Below are positions 28,254 to 34,953 of a DNA stretch of 41,223 bases, one piece after another; positions within the stretch are counted from its first letter, which is position 1; the number at the start of each line of letters is the position of its first letter. The notes below the pieces were generated by a model that was not told where the DNA came from, searched no databases, and saw only the letters and a program-made list of their open reading frames with translations. The DNA lies in NCBI GenBank assembly GCA_021790255.1, contig JAJYIE010000009.1:1-41223 (forward strand). The letters run 5' to 3'. The translations under genes and the position numbers were made by a program. This DNA comes from a bacterium. GTDB lineage: Bacteria; Patescibacteriota; Microgenomatia; Daviesbacterales; UBA10151.

Positions 28254-28576
28254 AATGAGACTTAATTTTGTCCCGGCCTGGTAAGCATTTTTATCGGTAA
28301 CGTTAATTTCATGCCTAATCCGTTCAGAATTAGCAACGGCGCTTTGTAATCGCTGTTTATCAGTTTCACCACTAATTTTTAGCACAACTTGATTTTTTGT
28401 ATCTTGAGCGTTTTTTGTAAAATACTAGTTGATGGAATATTTAACGGGGCTGTTACTGATGTTTCCTCTGGCAATCGTGTCATGTTTGGCTTTCCTTTGC
28501 TATTGTTTCTGCTTACTATGGTGATGGCACCGGGGATACTACTGATCCGATTTCTACTTTCTTCATTGCCTTGATG
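28242..28576 (-). pseudogene. candidate frameshifted/degenerate minus-strand ORF between mraY and ftsW
   Basis: Two consecutive open minus frames join if one A is added at the A6 run (plus-strand T6, 28411-28416). Composite: ...IPGAITIVSRNNSKGKPNMTRLPEETSVTAPLNIPSTSILQK/NAQDTKNQVVLKISGETDKQRLQSAVANSERIRHEINVTDKNAYQAGTKLSLILFR*. Confidence 0.35.
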
Positions 28577-28655
28577 TTAACACAGACATCATAGAAATTT
28601 TTCTGCCTTTTTTTGGTGTGCGTGAGTTGATAAAATGAAGTGATAACTTAAGCCG

Positions 28656-29804
28656 ATGAGGTATAACAAAGGAACTGGTAATTTTTTCCGTCGTAATAAG
28701 TCGATGGTGAAAGTCGGAAGTTCATCTAGTCGAGACAGCAAATGGGACTGGGGGCTTTTAGGTGCGGCAGTACTACTCACTTTGTTTGGGCTTTTGATGG
28801 TTTATGATTCTTCTCAGTTTGAAGCCTTCCGGGATTTTGGGGATAAGTATTACTATATTAAAAAACAAATCAGCTGGGTTATGCCGGGAATTGCTGCTCT
28901 GCTTGCTGCAGGCATGATTGATTATCACTATTGGAAAAGGGTTTCCCTGCCCCTGCTGCTTTTTTCCGTGCTGATGCTTTTGTTGGTTTTTATCCCGCAC
29001 TTCGGCGTTTCTGCTTACGGAGCGCATCGCTGGCTAAGTATATTGGGTTTTACCGTCCAGCCGGCCGAAATTATTAAGCTCACTTCGGTCATTTTCTTGG
29101 CTGCTCTCCTCGAGCAAAAGGTAAAAGCGAAACAGTTTTTACTTCTGGTATTGGTAGTCAGTATTATCGTGGGGCTGCTGCAAAAAGACCTCGGCTCGGC
29201 AATTATTTTTAATATTATCGCATTCAGTATTTACTTTGGAGCAGGAGCCCCTCTCAGATATATTGCAGGTCTTGCAATACTGGGAGCGGTAGGAGCATTC
29301 GGATTCGTAATTGCTGCTCCTTACCGCGTCCGCCGGATACTGGCCTTTCTTGATCCTTTTTATGATCCTCAGGGATACTCTTATCATATTTCCCAGGTTT
29401 TAATTGCCTTGGGATCGGGAGGGTGGTTTGGGCTGGGAGTAGGACAATCAAGGCAAAAATTTGCTTATATCCCGGAGGTGACTACAGATTCGATTTTTGC
29501 CATTATCGGTGAGGAGTTCGGGTTTGTCGGATCTCTGGTGCTAATTTTAATGTTTGTCTACCTGCTCAAGAAATGTTTTGCTATTGCCATGAATGCTCCG
29601 GATAGTTTCGGGAAGTTGCTGGGCTTGGGGTTGACGGTTTGGCTGGCGTCTCAGGCAGCTATAAACCTGGCAGCTATGGTGGCGCTGATGCCTTTAACCG
29701 GTGTGCCACTGCCCTTTATCTCATACGGCGGTTCCGCACTTTTGGCCAATCTGTTTGCCGTGGGAATCTTGTTGAACATCTCTCGCTTCCAGTCTCAGAA
29801 GTGA
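28656..29804 (+). CDS. ftsW: lipid II polymerase FtsW
   Basis: SEDS family; WDWGLLGAAVLLTLFGLLMVYDSS, AHRWLSILGFTVQPAEIIKL, FIPEVTTDSIFAIIGEEFGFVG-like motif, PLPFISYGGSALLANL. Confidence 0.94.
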   Translation: MRYNKGTGNFFRRNKSMVKVGSSSSRDSKWDWGLLGAAVLLTLFGLLMVYDSSQFEAFRDFGDKYYYIKKQISWVMPGIAALLAAGMIDYHYWKRVSLPLLLFSVLMLLLVFIPHFGVSAYGAHRWLSILGFTVQPAEIIKLTSVIFLAALLEQKVKAKQFLLLVLVVSIIVGLLQKDLGSAIIFNIIAFSIYFGAGAPLRYIAGLAILGAVGAFGFVIAAPYRVRRILAFLDPFYDPQGYSYHISQVLIALGSGGWFGLGVGQSRQKFAYIPEVTTDSIFAIIGEEFGFVGSLVLILMFVYLLKKCFAIAMNAPDSFGKLLGLGLTVWLASQAAINLAAMVALMPLTGVPLPFISYGGSALLANLFAVGILLNISRFQSQK

Positions 29805-29843
29805 CGGAACTTAGTCCGCTTCGGTATAATATACACGGATGAT

Positions 29844-30968
29844 ATGAAAATAGTTGTCACTGGTTCGCATTTTACTCCCGCCCAGGCGGTAATTGAACAA
29901 CTGCAAAAAAATGCTGCTGCGGAAATTGTCTACATCGGCCGCAAATATACCCGGGAAGGAGACCAGACTCCTTCCGTTGAATCACAGGTTATCCCGGCTT
30001 TGGGAGTCAGATTTATCCCCGTTACTTCCGGCAGACTACAGAGAAAGTTCACCCCTTACACGATCCCTTCTTTGCTGAAGATTCCCTTCGGGCTTTGCCA
30101 GGCCTTTTGGATTTTGCTTTGGGAGCAGCCGGCGGTAGTGTTGTCTTTCGGCGGTTACAGTTCGGTGCCGGTAGTCGTGGCAGCCTGGCTGCTGTCAATT
30201 CCGGTGATTATCCATGAGCAAACTTTAGCAGCGGGGTTGGCAGATAAAATCGGGGCTTTATTTGCAGATAAAATTGCCCTTTCTTTCGCTGACTCCAAGA
30301 GATCGGGCAGCAAATTTGTCTTGACGGGCAACCCGATCCGCCAGGGCTTGTTGCGGAGAAGGAACGCTGGCAGCAGACAATATGCAAATTTTCTGAAAAA
30401 TTCCCGCTCGGCTGGTTTGCCGGTGGTGTTGGTGACAGCCGGCAATCAGGGCTCTCATTCCATAAATTTAGCAGTCGAAGGGGGGTTAACAAAACTTACG
30501 GAGGCGGCTTTTGTTGTACACCAAACCGGAGATTCCAAATTTGCTGATTTTGAGAGGTTGGAGCAGGCCGGACCTTCTCTACCTCACTCTGAGCGTTATT
30601 TGGTGCGCAAATGGATTGAGGCTGAAGATTTTGGATTTCTACTTCGTCACACTGATTTAGCGGTCGCCCGTGGAGGAGTTAATACTCTTTTGGAGTTGGC
30701 ATTCTTTGAGGTTCCGACACTGGTGATACCACTTCCTTTCCTGCCCGAACAACGGTTAAACGCCCAGTTTTTTACCGATATGGGTCTGGCTAAAATCCTG
30801 CATCAGAGCAATCTGACACCGGAAAACTTGGCTGATACTGTCGGCGAAATGTTGTCTGAGGGGGAAGCTTTAAAGCAGAAAGCTAAAATGTCCGGGAGCC
30901 TGGTTATTCACGATTCTGCCCGGCGCCTTTCCCAGGAAACTCTTATCCTCGCCGAGAAAAATGTATGA
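29844..30968 (+). CDS. murG: UDP-GlcNAc:undecaprenyl-PP-MurNAc-pentapeptide transferase MurG
   Basis: VVLSFGGYSSVPVVVAAWLLSIPVIIHEQTLAAGLADK, ARGGVNTLLELAFFEVPTLVIPLPF. Confidence 0.93.
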   Translation: MKIVVTGSHFTPAQAVIEQLQKNAAAEIVYIGRKYTREGDQTPSVESQVIPALGVRFIPVTSGRLQRKFTPYTIPSLLKIPFGLCQAFWILLWEQPAVVLSFGGYSSVPVVVAAWLLSIPVIIHEQTLAAGLADKIGALFADKIALSFADSKRSGSKFVLTGNPIRQGLLRRRNAGSRQYANFLKNSRSAGLPVVLVTAGNQGSHSINLAVEGGLTKLTEAAFVVHQTGDSKFADFERLEQAGPSLPHSERYLVRKWIEAEDFGFLLRHTDLAVARGGVNTLLELAFFEVPTLVIPLPFLPEQRLNAQFFTDMGLAKILHQSNLTPENLADTVGEMLSEGEALKQKAKMSGSLVIHDSARRLSQETLILAEKNV

Positions 30969-31837
30969 TGCGTGTAACACATAAATTTTCACTGCACAGT
31001 CAGAGGCAAGATCTGTCGGTCCAAAAATTAACCCGCCCGCCCGCCTGGCCCCGTAATAGCATTAAAAAGATATTCGGGATATTTTTTTTAGCTGCTGTTT
31101 TATTATCAGTAATTTTTATGGTTAGACCCGGTAATATTTCCAGTCTGGAAGTCGATGGTGATGTTTTAAGCTGCCTGTCTGCTGATCAGATAGGCCGGGA
31201 GACCGGGTTGGTAGGGAGTAACTTCTGGCTGGAAGACAGGAAGAAGTTGCTGGAACAGCTTTCTGCCCGCCACCTTTGCCTGAAATCAGCGTCGCTCACT
31301 TTTATTTTTCCGTCTACAGCCGTGCTTAAAGCAGTTAAAAGAGAGGCAGCTTTAGCTGTAATTTCTTATTCCGCAAGCATCTCAGCGGCGCAGGAAAGCT
31401 CCCCGTCGGCGCAACTGGATTTGCCCTGGTCACAACCCTCTACGCCTGCCGGGGAAATGCTGGTTTCAGACAGTGAGGGATTTATTTTTGAAAAAAGCGA
31501 TCGAGTTCAGCTTCCTGTTGTCTATATCCCAAAAGAGTTAAATATCGGTTCCCACCTTAATCCCGGCCAGGCAGAGAAGGTGGTTACTATATTTAATAAG
31601 ATAACGCAGATGGTAAACGATTTCCCGGCTGCAGGCACCACCTTGCAGCGCCCGGTATGGGCTAAGATTATGGACGACAGCTTGCTGATGGACCTTCATC
31701 CAAGAGTAATTTTTTCCCTCAAAAAAGATATTTTGAGGCAACTCGCCTCTTTACAATTAATCTTGCAAAAAGCTAAAATAAACATTGGCGGGGTTGAGAC
31801 AATCGACCTGCGTTTTGATAAACCTGTAATAAAATAG
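30965..31837 (+). CDS. ftsQ: FtsQ-like POTRA division protein
   Basis: N-terminal TM then POTRA-like ISSLEVDGDVLSCLSADQIGRETGLVGSNFWLEDRKKLLEQL, positioned before ftsA. Confidence 0.75.
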   Translation: MMRVTHKFSLHSQRQDLSVQKLTRPPAWPRNSIKKIFGIFFLAAVLLSVIFMVRPGNISSLEVDGDVLSCLSADQIGRETGLVGSNFWLEDRKKLLEQLSARHLCLKSASLTFIFPSTAVLKAVKREAALAVISYSASISAAQESSPSAQLDLPWSQPSTPAGEMLVSDSEGFIFEKSDRVQLPVVYIPKELNIGSHLNPGQAEKVVTIFNKITQMVNDFPAAGTTLQRPVWAKIMDDSLLMDLHPRVIFSLKKDILRQLASLQLILQKAKINIGGVETIDLRFDKPVIK

Positions 31838-31878
31838 CGTCTAGTAAGTAGTTAACTATACGCTATACGCTAATTTTT

Positions 31879-33186
31879 ATGGCAAAAGATAAAGTACTCT
31901 GTGCTGTTGATGTCGGTTCATCCAAAATCGCAACTTTAATTGCAAGCGTAGGCGAGGATGAAAAAGTTAATTTAATCGGTGTGGCAGCTGTTGCTTCGCG
32001 GGGAGTAAAGAAAGCCCAAATCGTGGATATTGAAGAAGCGGTTGTGGCAATCACAGAAAGCATTGAAGCGGCCGAAAGAATGGCCGGTTACTCCATCTCC
32101 TCTGTTTATGTTTCAACAGGTGGCCCCCAGATTGAAAGCACTAATTCTCATGCCGTGGTAGCAGTTTCCAAACCGGAAGGTGAGATTCAGGAAAATGACG
32201 TGCTTCGGGTAAACGATGCTGCCCGGGCAATTCCGCTGCCATCATCCAGGGAAATTTTGCATGTTATCCCCCGCTTTTTTACAGTTGACGGGCAGGAGGG
32301 AATTCGTGACCCGATCGGTATGACCGGCGTGAGACTGGAAACGGATACCCATATTATCAGTGGTCCTGCCCCGGCGATGAAAAATCTTGTTAAATGCATG
32401 GGCCTGGTTGGAGTAGGCGTTGAGGAGTTGGTTTTTTCAGGCATTGCTTCTTCTTATTCCTGCCTCACTGAAACTGAAAAAGAGTTAGGTGTAGTTTTAG
32501 TGGATATCGGTGGAGAAACGACGGATGTGGTCATTTATGTTGATGGGGCAGTGGCCCACTCCTCTGTTATCCCGGTAGGAGCCCGCCATATCACCTCTGA
32601 TCTGGCAGTGGGTTTAAGAGTTTCGCTGGAATCCGCGGAAAAGATTAAGCTTTTCTTGGGTAAGCTGCAGAAAACACCGGTACTGCCGGAATCGCTTTCG
32701 GAAAAAGAAGAGGCAAAGCCTTCTCACCTGGCAAAGAGTGCCAAGGAAGACCCTCTGGATGTAAAGAGTCTAGGTATTCCCGAGGATATCCAAAAAATCT
32801 CCAAGAAGGCGGTTGTGGAGTCAATTATCCGCCCGAGGGTTAGGGAAATTTTTGAATTGGCGGGGAAAGAAATTAAAAAAAGTGGTTTTGCCACCCAAAC
32901 CCCTTCAGGTCTGGTAATTACTGGAGGCGGAGCTTTGACAGTCGGTCTTTTGGATCAGGCAAAATATATGCTGGGCTTCCCGGCCCGCTTGGGCCATGCA
33001 GAGGGGCTGTCAGGTTTAACCGATGAAGTTGACTCACCTGTCTTCGCCACAGCTTCCGGGTTAATTCTTTATGCTGCCAAAAGTAACCCCGCTCCCCAAT
33101 TTGCCCTGCCGGTACTGGCTAAAGGGTTACCTTTGAAGGGAATACTTGCACGAGGAGTCGGCTTGCTGAAGTCGTTTCTGCCATAA
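31879..33186 (+). CDS. ftsA: cell division protein FtsA
   Basis: CAVDVGSSKIATLIASV, VYVSTGGPQIES, VVLVDIGGETTDVVIY, GLVITGGGALTVGL, C-terminal amphipathic LARGVGLLKSFLP. Confidence 0.95.
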   Translation: MAKDKVLCAVDVGSSKIATLIASVGEDEKVNLIGVAAVASRGVKKAQIVDIEEAVVAITESIEAAERMAGYSISSVYVSTGGPQIESTNSHAVVAVSKPEGEIQENDVLRVNDAARAIPLPSSREILHVIPRFFTVDGQEGIRDPIGMTGVRLETDTHIISGPAPAMKNLVKCMGLVGVGVEELVFSGIASSYSCLTETEKELGVVLVDIGGETTDVVIYVDGAVAHSSVIPVGARHITSDLAVGLRVSLESAEKIKLFLGKLQKTPVLPESLSEKEEAKPSHLAKSAKEDPLDVKSLGIPEDIQKISKKAVVESIIRPRVREIFELAGKEIKKSGFATQTPSGLVITGGGALTVGLLDQAKYMLGFPARLGHAEGLSGLTDEVDSPVFATASGLILYAAKSNPAPQFALPVLAKGLPLKGILARGVGLLKSFLP

Positions 33187-33206
33187 TCCTTACCTTTTCC
33201 ATGGCC

Positions 33207-33235
33207 TTGACGTAGTAAGAAAGAACCTGTACAAT
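33207..33235 (+). promoter_or_regulatory. putative ftsZ promoter
   Basis: TTGACG (33207-33212) - 17 bp - TACAAT (33230-33235), just after the ftsA stop. Confidence 0.65.
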
Positions 33236-33252
33236 CTGGCCAAGTTAAATAA

Positions 33253-33315
33253 ATTTATGCTTAAGAACGATAGTTCGCAAGCATAAATGAAAAACGAAGT
33301 CTCGAATTTATGCTT
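33253..33315 (+). promoter_or_regulatory. structured ftsZ mRNA leader with mutually exclusive pairings
   Basis: ATTTATGCTT (33253-33262), its exact reverse complement AAGCATAAAT (33279-33288), and a second ATTTATGCTT (33306-33315) containing the ftsZ ATG (33310). Inner stem GAAC-GATA-GTTC (33265-33276). Confidence 0.65.
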
Positions 33316-34464
33316 ATCAAACCTGACGTGCAGCGCTTCGCCAAAATTAAAGTTGTAGGTTTAGGGGGTGCCGGCTGCAACGCTCTTGCTTCGATGATTT
33401 CCCTGCAACAAATTCATGGTGTGGAATTTATTGCCATCAACACTGATGCTCAGGCGCTTCTTTCCAACCAGTCACCGACAAAAGTGCAAATCGGTGAAGC
33501 GCTTACCAAAGGTTTAGGGTCAGGAGGGAATCCTGAAATCGGCCGGCAGGCAGCCGAGGAGTCATCAGAAAAAATTGAAGAAGTTCTCCAGGATGCGGAT
33601 ATGGTTTTTTTGACGGCAGGTATGGGTGGAGGTACCGGTACCGGAGCAATCTCTGTGGCTGCCGCAATTTCCAAAAAAATCGGAGCTTTGACGGTTGCGG
33701 TTGTGACTAAGCCGTTCCATTTTGAAGGTACCCGCCGGATGATGGTGGCGGAAGAAGGTATTGAGGAGTTAAAGGATAAGGTGGATGCTCTGATTATCAT
33801 CCCCAACCAGAGGCTTTTGGAAGTAGTTGATAAGAATATGACCCTAAAAGATGCTTTTAAGATGGCTGATTCAGTGTTGGGCCAGGGGGTGCAGGGAATT
33901 TCTGACTTGATTGTGATGCCGGGGCTTATTAATGTCGATTTTGCTGACGTCCGTTCGGTTATGTCAAATGCAGGATCTGCTTTGATGGGGATAGGTAAAG
34001 CAGGTGGGGAAAACCGTGCAGAAGCAGCAGCCCGGATGGCAATTTCCTCTCCGCTTTTGGAAGTATCCATTGAGGGAGCCAAAGGCGTGCTGTTTAATGT
34101 AGTAGGCGGGCCGGATCTTACTATGGAAGAGGTGGATAAGGCTGCCAAAATTATTTCTGCTGCCGCTGACCCTGATGCCAATATAATTTTTGGAGCTACA
34201 GTCAAAGATGACCAGGTAGACCAACTGGTCATTTCGGTAATTGCTACTGGCTTCGACCAAACCCGTGCCAGGCTGCGGGAGTTTGCCGGAATTGGGCTTA
34301 ATACCATGAGCAGCGGTTTCAGTCAGCCGGTAGTCCAGACAGTTGGCAGCAGTTCTGATGACCAAACTGATGACAATATCAAAGAAGAACCGCCGGAAGA
34401 AGAAGAGGAACAAGAAGATATTCAAAGGCTAGACATACCTGCATTTTTGCGAAGAAATAGTTAA
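33310..34464 (+). CDS. ftsZ: cell division GTPase FtsZ
   Basis: [29 protein letters not shown] tubulin signature, C-terminal peptide LDIPAFLRR. Confidence 0.98.
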   Translation: MLIKPDVQRFAKIKVVGLGGAGCNALASMISLQQIHGVEFIAINTDAQALLSNQSPTKVQIGEALTKGLGSGGNPEIGRQAAEESSEKIEEVLQDADMVFLTAGMGGGTGTGAISVAAAISKKIGALTVAVVTKPFHFEGTRRMMVAEEGIEELKDKVDALIIIPNQRLLEVVDKNMTLKDAFKMADSVLGQGVQGISDLIVMPGLINVDFADVRSVMSNAGSALMGIGKAGGENRAEAAARMAISSPLLEVSIEGAKGVLFNVVGGPDLTMEEVDKAAKIISAAADPDANIIFGATVKDDQVDQLVISVIATGFDQTRARLREFAGIGLNTMSSGFSQPVVQTVGSSSDDQTDDNIKEEPPEEEEEQEDIQRLDIPAFLRRNS

Positions 34465-34781
34465 ATCTTAGTATATTTTTTCTGCCGGTTGTATTCCTTC
34501 CAAATCTCTCCCGCAGACTTATTACCGGAAGCCGGCATTTTTCCGACTGAATAGTATTTTTTTAAAAGCAACCCCAAAGGCAATAGTCCGGCCAGGACAA
34601 AGACAAGTTCCGGCGGACCGGTGCGGGGCAGCTGCTCAGTGGTGGGGTTAGTTGTTCCGGAGAGGTTTTGGGATACCTCGCTGGTGGGAACAGGAGAAGG
34701 ATAGTATTGGGCCCGGACTGAAAAAGCAGGCAGGATGAGTAAAAGAACAACTGCGACACTAGTTGCGAAGAATTTAATCAT
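34461..34781 (-). CDS. small secreted protein with LPxTG-like sorting signal
   Basis: Signal peptide [27 protein letters not shown] followed by [22 protein letters not shown]. Confidence 0.65.
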   Translation of the reverse strand: MIKFFATSVAVVLLLILPAFSVRAQYYPSPVPTSEVSQNLSGTTNPTTEQLPRTGPPELVFVLAGLLPLGLLLKKYYSVGKMPASGNKSAGEIWKEYNRQKKYTKI

Positions 34782-34953
34782 CGTAGATTTGTGAATTTTA
34801 CCACAGCAGGCTATGAACTGGGTGAGAGTTTCCGGAAGGTTTGGTAAGAAGTATCAGGATAAATCCTCATATTTTTGTGAACCTAAGAGTACTGATTTGG
34901 CCGGAATTGAAAACCTTGCCCCAAGTTCAAGCCGGAAGTATAATGACTGCAAG

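Noticed and set aside
28361-28376. CAGTTTCACC as a parS half-site
   Set aside because: Not palindromic; no GTGAAAC partner adjacent.
33253-33288. ftsA-ftsZ hairpin interpreted as a simple intrinsic terminator
   Set aside because: No T-tract follows the stem, it lies downstream of a good promoter, and the third repeat copy at the ftsZ start is unexplained by a terminator.
33450-34307. 285-aa minus-strand ORF antisense to ftsZ
   Set aside because: Ser/Ala/Pro/Ile-rich low-complexity translation with no domain; fully overlaps the strongly supported ftsZ. Typical antisense shadow ORF.
34813-34953. N-terminal extension of IleS or a T-box leader
   Set aside because: The extension is unlike IleS N-termini, a TATAAT box lies just before ATG 34954, and no T-box sequence (AGGGUGGNACCGCG-like) was found.
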